Positions 1 to 10,250 are shown, numbered from the stretch's first letter. The stretch is 64,000 bases of DNA from Marinilabiliaceae bacterium UBA5488 (GCA_002427105.1 DIPM01000010.1:67475-131474); one strand, 5' to 3'. Notes: generated by a model from the letters alone, not told the origin. Numbers and translations: made by a program.

Positions 1-506
1 AGGCTCCAGAAGTCCCACATCATGGTAGCGCTTTTAAGATTGGTATGCGGATCTCTTTTTTGAGTGTGGATAAAATCAGGGAATTTCTTAGCATCCTTAA
101 TAAAGAATACGGGAGTGTTATTTCCTACCAAATCCCAGTTGCCCTCCTCAGTGTAAAATTTAACTGCAAAGCCTCTGGGGTCGCGCTCAGTATCGGCGCT
201 GCCCTTCTCCCCGCCTACGGTCGAAAACCTGATGAAGAGCCTGCATTCGTTGCCAACTTTGCTGAAAAGAGCTGCGCTGCTATATTTGCTAATGTCCTTT
301 GTGACGGTGAATTTACCGTAAGCTCCGGTTCCCTTCGCATGAACCACGCGCTCAGGAATCCTTTCGCGATTAAAATGTGCTAGTTTTTCTTGTAGATAGT
401 GGTCTTGCAATAAAACCGGGCCGCGCGGACCGACGGTCATGCTATCTTCATTCTCAAAGTAAGGTCTTCCCGACGCGGTTGTCAACCTTTTTTTTTCTTC
501 TTTCAT
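1..506 (-). CDS. katA: Catalase, N-terminal part (runs off the window edge)
   Basis: This is the first 168 codons of a heme catalase, which converts hydrogen peroxide to water and oxygen in the cytoplasm. Reading the minus strand from the ATG at 506-504 gives a basic lead-in and then the monofunctional catalase core. The distal heme histidine lies in RVVHAKGTGAYG (His56) and the catalytic asparagine in VGNNTPVFFIKD (Asn129). Their spacing of 73 residues equals that of the His/Asn pair in bovine liver catalase. The arginine-rich RFSTVGGEKGS segment is also typical. The C-terminal two thirds, including the proximal tyrosine, lie beyond base 1, so intactness cannot be judged. The family assignment is firm; the symbol (katA versus katE) is a convention. 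Confidence 0.93.
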   Translation of the reverse strand, partial: MKEEKKRLTTASGRPYFENEDSMTVGPRGPVLLQDHYLQEKLAHFNRERIPERVVHAKGTGAYGKFTVTKDISKYSSAALFSKVGNECRLFIRFSTVGGEKGSADTERDPRGFAVKFYTEEGNWDLVGNNTPVFFIKDAKKFPDFIHTQKRDPHTNLKSATMMWDFWS

Positions 507-630
507 ATCTGTACGTTTAAATTATTAGGCCGGATGCAATTCGCATGATGAATAAGGACCCTATATTGTGGTTAACGAATCATGCTCGTTTATACTATAG
601 TGTCTGCATTTATTATTATGGCAGACTCAT

Positions 631-999
631 TTATTTCCTGGCATTCGGCACCCAAAACCATACAACTGCCGTGCCTATGCACGCGGCTGCTAAAACCACA
701 ATACGCAGGTTAACATTGCTGATAATTAACCATGCCGATATAGATACCATAATCCACATAAGGACTATCGAATATGTTTTTTCATATCTGTACAGACCTT
801 TATTCTTCTCGTATCGCCTTATTCTACCTCCCAGATATCTGTTTTCTACCAGCTTTTTATGAAGCGCCGGTGAGCCCTTCATATATAAATAGGCCGACAG
901 CAGCAAAAACGGGGTGGTGGGTAAGCCCGGAAGAACGATGCCTATAATTCCTAATACTAATGATATTGATCCTAATACAATATATAATGGTTTCAACAT
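631..999 (-). CDS. DUF454 (YbaN-like) inner-membrane protein
   Basis: A small membrane protein of about 122 residues from the ATG at 999-997. A longer frame starts at 1080, but the extra 27 residues are polar and cysteine-containing and precede the conserved start MLKPLYIVLGS. The family signature GIVLPGLPTTPFLLLSAYLY and the following short charged stretch (RYEKNKGLYRYEKT) are those of DUF454/YbaN. Membrane segments fall at about residues 5-35 and 75-115. The biochemical role of the family is unknown. The gene sits alone, 125 bp upstream of the catalase start and on the same strand, so co-transcription is possible but unproven. Confidence 0.8.
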   Translation of the reverse strand: MLKPLYIVLGSISLVLGIIGIVLPGLPTTPFLLLSAYLYMKGSPALHKKLVENRYLGGRIRRYEKNKGLYRYEKTYSIVLMWIMVSISAWLIISNVNLRIVVLAAACIGTAVVWFWVPNARK

Positions 1000-1559
1000 T
1001 AATAACCGGGGGTCATATTTTACACAAACTATTTTGCATGGGTTAAAATAGTCTATTTCCTGAGAAAACAAAAGAGCCAACGAATAAACCTAATGAAGTT
1101 ATACAAAAATACTGAAAGGTAGCAGTCTTTGTTTATGATGTCGCAATTCTTGTTGAATGTTAAGAGAAGCTAAAAACGGTAGAATAATACAAAATATTGA
1201 TAAAAAAGTATTAGCACTATTAACTAATGAGCTCTATTTTTGAATTTACTAATTAAGTGTAAAGTTCACACTAAGAGAGAGGGGAGGTGGCTGTTGAATA
1301 TTAGAGGAATAGCCCTCCTGGAGATAGTGTCGAGTGTTTCTTATTAATTATTATGATAGTATTAAACTATGGTATGATTGTATTAGATGAAAAGGCGGGC
1401 GAATATTACTTTTGAAAAACAATTAATAGATGAAAAATAGTGTAAAAATATGTGTTAGCGTTATTGTAAATTAACAGCTGATTACCAGGTGGTTTATTAC
1501 CCTTTATTCATGACTAATCAGCCGATCATTTTACGTTTATTTAATTAAAAATTAGACTT
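1000..1559. other. AT-rich intergenic region upstream of the SusC operon
   Basis: About 560 bases without a convincing gene. It must hold the promoter of the SusC-SusD operon. A TACTTTTG sequence at 1407-1414 matches the Bacteroidota -7 pattern TAnnTTTG, but no good -33 TTTG lies about 20 bp upstream and it would give a 5' leader near 145 nt. A weaker TACGTTTA lies about 30 bp before the susC ATG. No sigma/anti-sigma or hybrid two-component regulator gene is adjacent. Confidence 0.4.
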
Positions 1560-4500
1560 ATGACAAAAAATCTGCGTTTGTTGTCTGTTTTTGTTCTACT
1601 CTTGAGCCATATAATGGTTTTTGGGCAGACTAAAACAGTCACAGGTACGGTGACTGACGACAGCAGTTCACCCCTTCCCGGTGTTACCGTTGTGGTAGAA
1701 GGAACTACTATTGGAGTAGTTACTGATATCGATGGTAATTACAATATCAATTTTCCTGAGGGTGCTCAGGCCTTGGTTTTTAGCTTTATTGGCTTTGACA
1801 ACCAGCGTATTGAGGTAGGTGAACGTTCCGTTATTAATGTATTGATGCAATCCTCGGATCTTCGTCTTGATGAGGTGGTGGTAGTGGGTTATGGAACCAT
1901 GAAAAGGAGCGACCTCTCAGGGGCTTCTATTTCTGTTGGTGAGGATAAAATACGGGGTTCCGTAATTACCAATATCGACCAGGCCCTGCAAGGACGTGCC
2001 GCGGGCGTTACTGCCATGACAACTTCAGGGGCTCCGGGTGGAGCTGTTTCTATTCGGGTGCGTGGACAAAGTACTATTAATGCAAGCGCCGAACCTCTTT
2101 ATGTAGTAGATGGGGTTATATTGCAAGGAGGCGGAGCCAGCGGTGCTTCACTTGGCTTAGGTGATAAGTTAGGGAATGGTGCAGTATCTTCGGTTTCTCC
2201 AATTTCTTCTTTGAACCCTTCCGATATCGAATCGATGGAAATCCTTAAGGATGCCTCTGCAACAGCTATTTATGGGGCTCAGGGAGCCAACGGTGTGGTC
2301 TTGATTACTACCAAGAAGGGACAAAGCGGTGCAGCCCGGTTCGATTATGATGGTATGTACGGTATGCAGCGTCAGGCTACTCGTTTGGAAATGATGAATC
2401 TGCGGGAGTTCGCCGATTACAGCAATACTGTTGCAATGGACTTTCGCACATCTGATGACCGTAGTGAATTTAGGGATCCTTCTCTTTTAGGTGTAGGGAC
2501 AAACTGGCAGGACGCCATTTTTCAGTTTGCACCCATGCAGCAGCACCAGGTTTCTGCTCGTGGAGGTACTGATGCTGCACGTTATTTTGTTTCAGGATCG
2601 TATATGGATCAGGATGGAACAATTGTTGGGTCTGAGTTTAAGCGCTATTCTTTCCGAACCAACTTTGACGCTGACTTGAAGCCATGGATGAAGTTAGGTG
2701 TGAATGCGGCATATTCGCTTACTGATGAAAAGCTTGGCCTGGCTGAGGGTACTGAAGGTATCATTACCTATTCGCTACTGACTCCTCCTGATATTCCAAT
2801 TTATGATCTTAACGGGGACTATGCCAGCGAGGTAAGAGAGGGCTATACCAGGATTAATCCAATTGCCAAAGCACATGATGAAGACCTCTTGCTGGAGCGT
2901 TCTAAATTAAATGGTAACATTTATTTGGACATCACGCCAATTGAAAAGCTTACATGGCATACAGAACTGGGCTTTGATATCAGCGGTACCCGCGGCGAGG
3001 TCTTTTTGCCCCAGGTTACTTATGGTAACTGGTCGCGCGATATTAACGAGAGTTCGATTCAAAGAAACAATAACTCTTTTATGCAGTACAAAAACTATCT
3101 GACTTACGCAGATAGCTTCAATCGGCACTCTTATTCGCTTATGGCAGGACAAGAGGCATGGGAGTCAAAATGGGAGAACCAGCGTGTGATTGGTATTGGT
3201 TTGCCCGGCAACGAGGTGCGTAATCCGGTATTGGCTAGTGAGCATAAGATTACTTCCGGTTTTGGCAGCTCAGCAATGGCTTCTTTCTTTGGACGGCTTA
3301 CGTATAATTTCGATAGTCGCTACGGTTTTACTTATACCTTCCGCCGGGATGGCTCGTCCAACTTTGGACCTAAGAACAGGTGGGCCAATTTCCATGCCTT
3401 TGCCGGCTCCTGGCGTTTTACCGAAGAAGCCTTCCTGCAAGGATTGAATACTGTAATAAGTAATGGTAAGTTGCGCTTTGGCTGGGGACAGACCGGGAAC
3501 TCCAATATAGGTGGATATGCCTGGGGAGCATCAATTAGTCGCATGCCTTCCGGACTAGGAATGGGCTACCGCCAGAGCAATATTGCTAATCCATATATTA
3601 AGTGGGAAACTCAGGAACAGATTAACCTTGGTTTGGATTTAGGTTTATTGCGTGATAGAATAACCCTGGTTGTTGATTTGTATGATAAAACCTCTGAGGA
3701 TATGTTGATGGATTTGCAGTTGCCCTCTTATATGGGAACACGGGGAAACCAGTCCTCTGCACTTGCTCCTCCAAAAGGTAACTATGGCACCATCAATAAT
3801 AAGGGTATAGAAATTTCTTTGAACACCCGTAATATAACAGGTGCTTTTGAATGGGATACAGATATTCAGTGGTCAGCCAATAAGAACACTCTGGAAGCTT
3901 TGGATGGAACTGCCAGTGCTCATATTGAAGGCTATGGTCAGTGGAGTGATGTTGTTACAATTACCAATGTAGGTGAATCTTTGTATAACTTTTATGGTTA
4001 TAAGGTAGTTGGCGTGTATAAGGATTTAGCTGATTTGCAAAATTCTCCAAAATCTGCCAAGTATCCTGAGGATGGAGAGAGCTTTGATCGTTATAACACC
4101 GTATGGGTAGGTGACCTGAAATTTGCCGATTTAAGTGGTCCGGATGGTAAACCTGACGGAGTGATTGATGAGTATGACAGAACTAATATTGGCTCGCCAA
4201 TGCCCAAGTTTACTTTTGGTGTGACCAACACTTTCCGTTACAAAAATTTTGACCTGGCTGTGTTTCTGAATGGTAGCTATGGCAATAAGATATTTAATTA
4301 TACTGCCATGCAACTTTCCAATATGAAGAGCGTTTGGGATAACCAATTGGCAGTAGTAAACGATCGTGCCCGTTTGGTAGCCCTGGATAGCGATAAGACT
4401 TATCCTGCTTTGGCTATTAATGGAACAACTGAGATTTACGCATGGAACGAGGATATTAGTAACATTCGTGTTGCAAATGCAGATACAAAAGTGCCAAGAG

Positions 4501-4802
4501 CCATTGCCAACGACCCTAATGATAACGATAGGATTAGTGATCGCTATGTAGAAGATGGATCATACCTTCGTATCAAAAACCTCACCTTGGGATATACCGT
4601 TCCCGGGCATCTGAGCAGACGTTACAAGCTGGATAATGTTAGGGTATATATTAATGTTCAGAATTTACACACTTTTACTGATTATTCAGGTTATGATCCT
4701 GAGGTCGGAGTTAGTACTTTGAGTACTAATGTGTATGGCCTTGATAACGGTCGTTATCCCGCACCTCAGGTTTATACGGTTGGTTTGAATTTCTCTTTCT
4801 AG
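1560..4802 (+). CDS. SusC/RagA-type TonB-dependent outer-membrane transporter
   Basis: A 1080-residue outer-membrane receptor that imports glycan oligosaccharides using TonB energy. A signal peptide ends near residue 23 (VFGQT). A CarboxypepD_reg-like beta-sandwich covers roughly residues 25-105 (VTGTVTDDSSSPLPGVTVVV). The SusC signature and plug follow at about 105-230 (LDEVVVVGYGTMKRSDLSG, LYVVDGVIL, ATAIYGAQGANGVVLITTKK). The rest is the 22-strand barrel, ending in an aromatic Phe as expected. It lies 20 bp upstream of the SusD gene and forms a complex with that lipoprotein. Length and motifs are normal. The substrate is inferred as beta-mannan from the GH26 at the end of the operon; the receptor itself does not show it. 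Confidence 0.96.
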   Translation: MTKNLRLLSVFVLLLSHIMVFGQTKTVTGTVTDDSSSPLPGVTVVVEGTTIGVVTDIDGNYNINFPEGAQALVFSFIGFDNQRIEVGERSVINVLMQSSDLRLDEVVVVGYGTMKRSDLSGASISVGEDKIRGSVITNIDQALQGRAAGVTAMTTSGAPGGAVSIRVRGQSTINASAEPLYVVDGVILQGGGASGASLGLGDKLGNGAVSSVSPISSLNPSDIESMEILKDASATAIYGAQGANGVVLITTKKGQSGAARFDYDGMYGMQRQATRLEMMNLREFADYSNTVAMDFRTSDDRSEFRDPSLLGVGTNWQDAIFQFAPMQQHQVSARGGTDAARYFVSGSYMDQDGTIVGSEFKRYSFRTNFDADLKPWMKLGVNAAYSLTDEKLGLAEGTEGIITYSLLTPPDIPIYDLNGDYASEVREGYTRINPIAKAHDEDLLLERSKLNGNIYLDITPIEKLTWHTELGFDISGTRGEVFLPQVTYGNWSRDINESSIQRNNNSFMQYKNYLTYADSFNRHSYSLMAGQEAWESKWENQRVIGIGLPGNEVRNPVLASEHKITSGFGSSAMASFFGRLTYNFDSRYGFTYTFRRDGSSNFGPKNRWANFHAFAGSWRFTEEAFLQGLNTVISNGKLRFGWGQTGNSNIGGYAWGASISRMPSGLGMGYRQSNIANPYIKWETQEQINLGLDLGLLRDRITLVVDLYDKTSEDMLMDLQLPSYMGTRGNQSSALAPPKGNYGTINNKGIEISLNTRNITGAFEWDTDIQWSANKNTLEALDGTASAHIEGYGQWSDVVTITNVGESLYNFYGYKVVGVYKDLADLQNSPKSAKYPEDGESFDRYNTVWVGDLKFADLSGPDGKPDGVIDEYDRTNIGSPMPKFTFGVTNTFRYKNFDLAVFLNGSYGNKIFNYTAMQLSNMKSVWDNQLAVVNDRARLVALDSDKTYPALAINGTTEIYAWNEDISNIRVANADTKVPRAIANDPNDNDRISDRYVEDGSYLRIKNLTLGYTVPGHLSRRYKLDNVRVYINVQNLHTFTDYSGYDPEVGVSTLSTNVYGLDNGRYPAPQVYTVGLNFSF

Positions 4803-4822
4803 GAACAAAAAAACGTAAACAA

Positions 4823-6532
4823 ATGAATTACAAAATATTAAAAACTCTGGCATTGTCTTTTGGGCTGCTGATTGGGATGACATCCTGCGAGGACTTTCTC
4901 GACCGCCCTACAGAGGACAATTACAACGTAGATAATTTCTATCAGACCGACGAGCAGTGCTTTCAGGCTGTGAACCCTATCTACAATTCGCCCTGGTATG
5001 ATTTTCAACGCGGCTTCTTTAAAGTTGGAGAAGTTTTGGCCGGTAATTATTATTGGGGTGGCTCTCCATACATGACTTATACCATGAACTCCAGTGATGA
5101 GGATTTGGTGAATATGTCGGCCTCCTTGTGGTCGGTTAATGCCTATTGCAACGGGATTTTGGAGAACATTGATATGAAAGCCGGTGCAGGTGTTAGCGAA
5201 ACTACTAAGTTGACTGTTAAAGGCGAAGCTCTGGTATGGAAGGCTATGACCTATTTTTATCTGGTACGTGTTTTTGGCGAGGTTCCGATTGTGCATAATA
5301 ACTCGGCAGAAATTGCTTCCGGCACTTACAACGACAAGTACAAGGCTACCATCCCCAATGTTTATGATTACATCATTATGACACTGGAGAAGGCTATTGA
5401 ATGGCTGCCTGAAAAGAATGCTACCGGTCGCATTGACCGTTATTCCGCCTATGCTTTGTTGTCTAAGGTGTATCTGACCAAAAGTGGATATGGTATGGAT
5501 GGCAGCCGAAACCAGGATGACCTTGATAAGGCAGCTGCTTATGCACTAAAAGTGATTGATGAAAGTGGGCGGGAGTTGGTTCCTGCTTTTTCTGATATTT
5601 TCCGCTTACAGAATAATTTTTCCTCTGAAAGCCTTCTGGCATGGCATTGGCGCGGAGACCGTGATCCATGGACTCAGCAGAATACCTTGCAGTCAGATTT
5701 GGCCTTGACAGGCTTTTCTGAGTTTGGAGATACCTGGGGTGGCTATGCAGGTCCTTCAATTGATCTGCAAAGGGCTTTTGGGGAAAACGCGCTTAGCCTT
5801 GAGCGGGCCAATAGGGATACCCGTCGCAAAGCTACCATGATGATGTACGGCGATAAATACGAATACTTCTGGGTAGATAAGGGAGGTTTTGACTGGACTG
5901 ATTACAACCTGAATGAGTTGAAGGAATTTCATAGTGCTACAGGAGCCAATCAAGTTAAGCACCTTGTAGGTAACAACAACGACCACGTAATTGGTCTGGG
6001 CTATGGAATGGCCAATATGTCAACAGGTCTGAGCACACATCTTATCAGGTTGGCGGATGTTTATCTTATTTATGCAGAAGCTGTTTTAGGAAACCAGACC
6101 TCAACCACCAACGCGAGAGCTCTGGAGATGTTTAACAGGGTAAGAGCCAGAGCCTATGGCAAGACCTACGAAGACTTTTTGACGAGCACTGATGTGGCTA
6201 CATCATTAAGTTTTGATGATATTTGGAAAGAGCGCCGTTTGGAGTTGGCAACTGAGGGCGATCGTTGGTATGATTATGTTCGTTTGCATTACTACAATCC
6301 TACAAAAGCCATCAATGAGCTTCGTGATCAGTATAGAGGAACTTACAATGGGCTAAAAGCATTTTACGAAACAGGAACTTTGGATCCTTCGGTCACCTAT
6401 TACAATGAGGTGCCCAAGCCAAATATCAATAGCTCGCATTTTAAGCTGCCCTTTCCTGATACTGACCTTACTATGAACAAACATCTGTTGGAAGAGGCAG
6501 TTGAAGTGGACATCTCTCAATACAGTTATTAA
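4823..6532 (+). CDS. SusD/RagB-family surface glycan-binding lipoprotein
   Basis: A 569-residue lipoprotein that caps the SusC barrel and binds glycan at the cell surface. The signal peptide ends in a lipobox with Cys22 (IGMTSC), followed by EDFLDRPTEDNY, the standard SusD opening. The N-terminal TPR-like SusD half contains GEALVWKAMTYFYLVRVFGE. The C-terminal RagB/SusD part has the family hallmark ERRLELATEGDRWYDYVRL near residue 475. The gene begins 20 bp after the SusC stop. Its stop codon overlaps a possible ATG of the next frame at 6532, which I did not choose as the start of the next gene. Nothing is truncated. Confidence 0.95.
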   Translation: MNYKILKTLALSFGLLIGMTSCEDFLDRPTEDNYNVDNFYQTDEQCFQAVNPIYNSPWYDFQRGFFKVGEVLAGNYYWGGSPYMTYTMNSSDEDLVNMSASLWSVNAYCNGILENIDMKAGAGVSETTKLTVKGEALVWKAMTYFYLVRVFGEVPIVHNNSAEIASGTYNDKYKATIPNVYDYIIMTLEKAIEWLPEKNATGRIDRYSAYALLSKVYLTKSGYGMDGSRNQDDLDKAAAYALKVIDESGRELVPAFSDIFRLQNNFSSESLLAWHWRGDRDPWTQQNTLQSDLALTGFSEFGDTWGGYAGPSIDLQRAFGENALSLERANRDTRRKATMMMYGDKYEYFWVDKGGFDWTDYNLNELKEFHSATGANQVKHLVGNNNDHVIGLGYGMANMSTGLSTHLIRLADVYLIYAEAVLGNQTSTTNARALEMFNRVRARAYGKTYEDFLTSTDVATSLSFDDIWKERRLELATEGDRWYDYVRLHYYNPTKAINELRDQYRGTYNGLKAFYETGTLDPSVTYYNEVPKPNINSSHFKLPFPDTDLTMNKHLLEEAVEVDISQYSY

Positions 6533-6564
6533 TGGTTCTGATGTTAATGTTTAAAATGATTTTT

Positions 6565-7812
6565 ATGAAGCGATATAATATCAATCACCTGAGTCGTCTG
6601 TTGCTGCTTGTGGCAGTGGCTCTGATAGGGACTACTTTCCATTCTTGTGAAGAGTACCCCGACGCATACGAAAGCACCGGCGGGGTGCCTGAAGTGGTGT
6701 ATGTTCGCCTGCCGGCTCCCGAATCTGCCGACTCGCTGATTACGGCTGCCTATATGGAGAATACAATTGTTTTAGTGGGAAATAATCTTACTAGTATTAA
6801 GGAGATTTATTTTAATGATCAAAAAGCGATTCTTAACACCAGCTTTATTACTGCTAATACTCTGTTTGTAAATGTTCCTAAGACTATTCCTACGGCAGTA
6901 ACCAACAAGATTTACATGGTTACTACCTCCAGTGACACTGTGGCCTATGATTTTTCAGTCTTGGTGCCTGCCCCCTCAGTAAATAGAATTTCAAATGAGT
7001 ATGCTCATGATGGGGATGAGGTAGTGCTGCTCGGGGATTACTTTATTGATGATCCTCAGGTTCCCTTAAGCATTACAATGGCCGGAAATCTTCAGGTTCC
7101 TGCTGAAAACATCCTTAGTGTTAATAAGAATGCGGTACGTTTCGTGATCCCCGAAGGAGCTGAAAAGGGTTATATAAATGTATCCTCAATTTATGGCAAC
7201 AGCCGCTCAAAGTTTCAGTTCAGGGACGACCGCGGTATGATTCTGGATTGGGACAATCTTAATGCTAACGGCGGATGGAGAGCCGGCCAAATTCGGGAGA
7301 ATGATCCTATTGATGGAATATCAGGGAAATATGTCTATTTCTCCGGGGATATTCCCGGTGATAATTCTGACTGGAATGAAGATGGCTTTTCTTTTAACCT
7401 GTGGGGGACTGCCAACGGACGACCTGTAGGCGACTTATTTGATATAAGTTTGGATGAGGCTCTTTTGAAGTTTGAAATTAACGTTCTCGAACCCTGGTCG
7501 GCTAATGCTCTTCAAATGATTTTTACTCCCTGGGCGACTAGCGGAACCAATAGTTATATTGCTGACGCGAATACTCCTCGCGGATTATGGTATCCCTGGA
7601 GGAGCAGTGGTTCCTATACTACAGATGGATGGGAAACAGTTGTAGTTCCACTAAAGGACTTCAAATACGACCATACCGGAAAAGATATTGGTGCTGCAAG
7701 TCCCGGAAACTTTGGTGGTCTTACCTTCTTTGTATATCATGGTGGTATAGAAGGTAGTGCTTGTTCGCCGAAGATTTGTATTGACAATATTCGTGTTGTT
7801 CCGGCAGAATAG
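6565..7812 (+). CDS. Surface glycan-binding lipoprotein (SGBP-B-like, IPT domains)
   Basis: A 415-residue lipoprotein in the third position of the locus. The ATG at 6565 was preferred because it gives a clean lipoprotein signal MKRYNINHLSRLLLLVAVAL with Cys28 (TTFHSC); an upstream in-frame ATG at 6532 would add 11 residues in front of it. Two IPT/TIG-like immunoglobulin folds occupy about residues 45-210. A C-terminal beta-sandwich (about 215-415, starting ILDWDNLNANGGWRAGQ and ending ICIDNIRVVPAE) resembles the glycan-binding domain of Bacteroidota SGBP-B proteins. It should bind polysaccharide at the surface beside SusD. The exact ligand is not visible. Spacing to the next gene is 26 bp, so it is part of the operon. 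Confidence 0.8.
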   Translation: MKRYNINHLSRLLLLVAVALIGTTFHSCEEYPDAYESTGGVPEVVYVRLPAPESADSLITAAYMENTIVLVGNNLTSIKEIYFNDQKAILNTSFITANTLFVNVPKTIPTAVTNKIYMVTTSSDTVAYDFSVLVPAPSVNRISNEYAHDGDEVVLLGDYFIDDPQVPLSITMAGNLQVPAENILSVNKNAVRFVIPEGAEKGYINVSSIYGNSRSKFQFRDDRGMILDWDNLNANGGWRAGQIRENDPIDGISGKYVYFSGDIPGDNSDWNEDGFSFNLWGTANGRPVGDLFDISLDEALLKFEINVLEPWSANALQMIFTPWATSGTNSYIADANTPRGLWYPWRSSGSYTTDGWETVVVPLKDFKYDHTGKDIGAASPGNFGGLTFFVYHGGIEGSACSPKICIDNIRVVPAE

Positions 7813-7838
7813 AGTGATAAATCTTAAAGATGTAAATT

Positions 7839-10118
7839 ATGAATCGAAACAGATATAAATGGTCGGCGCTTCTTATGATGTGCCTGGTGCTTATAGGCAG
7901 CCTTGCCTTTACTGCATGCGATGAGGGCGAAGATCTGGATACAAACCAGATAGACTCAGGAGCCATTGCTTTGAACTCCTTTGGTCCATCTCCTGCAATG
8001 CGGGGAGGGGAGCTGCGCTTTATTGGAACTAACCTTGATAAGGTAAGCAGCATTGATATGCCCGGTGCGGAAGGCATTACTGAGATTACAAAGATTGGTA
8101 AATATGAAATTAGAATTACCATTCCACAAACAGCACAGCCGGGCCACATTGTGCTTCATACACCTAAGGGAGAAATCAAAACCCTTACTCCTATCAGCTA
8201 TTCTGAGCCTATCTCAATATCAAAGCTTTCCCCGCTGACGATAAAAGCCGGGGCTGTTCTTGCGATAGAGGGTGATTATCTAAATATTGTTGAAGAAGTG
8301 ATTTTTGCTGATGGGGTTCATGTCTTAAAAGCTGATTTTGAATCCCAAACACGTGCCAAGATAGAGCTTAAGGTGCCTTTGGCTGCTCAAACCGGAAAGG
8401 TTATTGTGTCCGACGGGGCTGATTTGCTTTCGGATGGAGAGGAAATACCTTCCTGGGTTTATAGCGAGGGAGACCTTGATGTTATACTGCCAGAGGCTAC
8501 TGAAACCAGTCCGGCCACACCAAAAGCAGGCACTGCATTTACCATAAGCGGTAAGGATCTTGACTTAGTTGCTTCTGTTAAGTTTCAGGAAGCTGAAGTC
8601 TCTGAATTTGTGGTTTCTGAAGATGCTAAAACTTTAACTCTGACGGTTCCTGCAACAGCCAAGGACGGCGAAGTTAAACTAGTAACTTATTCCGGAGTGG
8701 AAGTATTAGTTGGCAACACCTCACTTGTTCAACCTACAGCAGCAATCGAAGACAAGAAAGTTTCTTACGGTGTTGGTGATATCGTTGTGATAAGCGGAAC
8801 TAATCTGGATTTAGTGGTTTCAGCAGCATTCACCAACGGTGAAGCAACAGCAGTTACTCTCACAGGTGGCAAAATAAACCTTACTGTGACCGGAGTTGCT
8901 CAGAGTGGTGTTATCACGCTAACTATGGCTAACGGCAATACTGTTGCTGTTGACGGTTTTGTGACTACTAAGCCCTTGGCAGTAATTCCAGCCGATGCGA
9001 CTCCTCTTGATGAGCTTAGCATTGTTTCAACTCTTGGCAATAGAGTGAAAACTGTAATGTTTGGTGATCTTGAAGCCGAAGCTACAGCAAGCGGAACGGG
9101 ATTCAAAGTGATAGTGCCGCTTGAGGCTGAATCCGGAGAAGTAACTTTGGTTATGGACAATGGTGAAACTGTTGCAGCAGGAAGCATTGCAATTAATGCA
9201 TTCACTTTCTGTGCAATCCAGGAATTTGCTGCGGAAACAACAACGGTTGGAGAATTGATGAAGGCTTCTGTTGTCAATGGATCCGGTCTTACCAATGTTC
9301 TTCTCAATGGTGATGACACCCAGTATTTGCTTGTAGGAACCGTGCTTTACGTTGCCGTTGGGGTCAATCCCGGAGATAATGTAATTACTTTGGTGTCAGG
9401 TGAATCTAAAGTAGATTACACTATCAAAGTTGTTGCTTCCGGGATGGTTGAAACCATTCTTTATAATACGCCAATTGAATTGGCTGGATGGAGTGCTAAC
9501 TATGAGTTGAATGTTGACTTTTCAGGCGCTCCGGCTGATGCAACTGTTCGTATCAGATATACCAAAACTAAGGATGCTCCACAATTCAAGGCATTTAATG
9601 GTCACTGGGAGCTGCAATACGATGGTTCAAGTGATGGTCATGCTGCCGATGTAGCGGCTGCCGACTATATTGATCTTCCGGTGTCACTGTTCCCATACAG
9701 CGATTGGGGTTATTCGATTATTCTGCAGGGCGACGGCATGATTGTTTCTTCTATTTCATGGGTGAAAGACTACTCGGCTCCTGTGGCTATTTGGGAAGGT
9801 TCTTTTAATAATGCAGGATGGGCAGGAAACCAGGCATTAGCTTATGGAGCTTTCGATTGGTCATCTGTGAAGGCAGGTCAGACTCTCTATTTCACCTTTA
9901 CTGTGAATGAGGGAAAAGACTGGGCATGTATATCTCTTAGACATGGTGAAGGATGGGGTAACTTACCTACTCCGGAGACAGCTCAATTTGATTTTGGGCC
10001 TGGAGACATAACTTTACAGTACACCTTAAATCAAGCTGATATCGACGACCTGATTGCTAATAATGGGTTAGTGGTTACCGGCGATAATCTGACATTAACT
10101 AAGATTGCCCTTAAATAA
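7839..10118 (+). CDS. Large IPT/TIG-repeat surface lipoprotein with C-terminal glycan-binding-like domains
   Basis: A 759-residue lipoprotein (lipobox FTAC, Cys27, then acidic DEGED, a lipoprotein-export-like surface signal). From about residue 40 to 530 it is built of six or so IPT/TIG-like beta repeats, recognisable by recurring phrases such as LRFIGTNLDKVSSIDMP, FTISGKDLDLVASVKF and VVISGTNLDLVVSAAF. The last 230 residues look like two Trp/Asp-rich beta-sandwich modules (ELAGWSANYEL and NAGWAGNQALAYG). It resembles the SusE/SusF position of other utilisation loci but is far longer, so it may act as an extended arm that presents glycan-binding modules. It is the last gene before a strong terminator. 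Confidence 0.7.
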   Translation: MNRNRYKWSALLMMCLVLIGSLAFTACDEGEDLDTNQIDSGAIALNSFGPSPAMRGGELRFIGTNLDKVSSIDMPGAEGITEITKIGKYEIRITIPQTAQPGHIVLHTPKGEIKTLTPISYSEPISISKLSPLTIKAGAVLAIEGDYLNIVEEVIFADGVHVLKADFESQTRAKIELKVPLAAQTGKVIVSDGADLLSDGEEIPSWVYSEGDLDVILPEATETSPATPKAGTAFTISGKDLDLVASVKFQEAEVSEFVVSEDAKTLTLTVPATAKDGEVKLVTYSGVEVLVGNTSLVQPTAAIEDKKVSYGVGDIVVISGTNLDLVVSAAFTNGEATAVTLTGGKINLTVTGVAQSGVITLTMANGNTVAVDGFVTTKPLAVIPADATPLDELSIVSTLGNRVKTVMFGDLEAEATASGTGFKVIVPLEAESGEVTLVMDNGETVAAGSIAINAFTFCAIQEFAAETTTVGELMKASVVNGSGLTNVLLNGDDTQYLLVGTVLYVAVGVNPGDNVITLVSGESKVDYTIKVVASGMVETILYNTPIELAGWSANYELNVDFSGAPADATVRIRYTKTKDAPQFKAFNGHWELQYDGSSDGHAADVAAADYIDLPVSLFPYSDWGYSIILQGDGMIVSSISWVKDYSAPVAIWEGSFNNAGWAGNQALAYGAFDWSSVKAGQTLYFTFTVNEGKDWACISLRHGEGWGNLPTPETAQFDFGPGDITLQYTLNQADIDDLIANNGLVVTGDNLTLTKIALK

Positions 10119-10140
10119 GGGCTGATTACGAGCTAAATAT

Positions 10141-10173
10141 AAAAGAGCCATCCCTCCTGAGGATGGCTTTTTT
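10141..10173 (+). terminator. Rho-independent terminator of the SusCD operon
   Basis: An AGCCATCC / GGATGGCT stem (10146-10153 and 10161-10168) with a 7-nt loop is followed by a T run. A preceding A run lets the stem extend. It lies 22 bp after the stop of the IPT lipoprotein gene and separates it from the GH26 gene. Confidence 0.9.
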
Positions 10174-10250
10174 ATCGTAAATTGACTGATCTGTATTAGG
10201 GAAAGGCCTTATACTGGCTTATTTTTGTTTTTCACACTTTATGCAACTGT

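Noticed and set aside
4838..5296. 152-codon minus-strand frame inside the SusD gene
   Set aside because: It is a shadow of the SusD gene with no domain and no promoter; the plus strand is fully explained.
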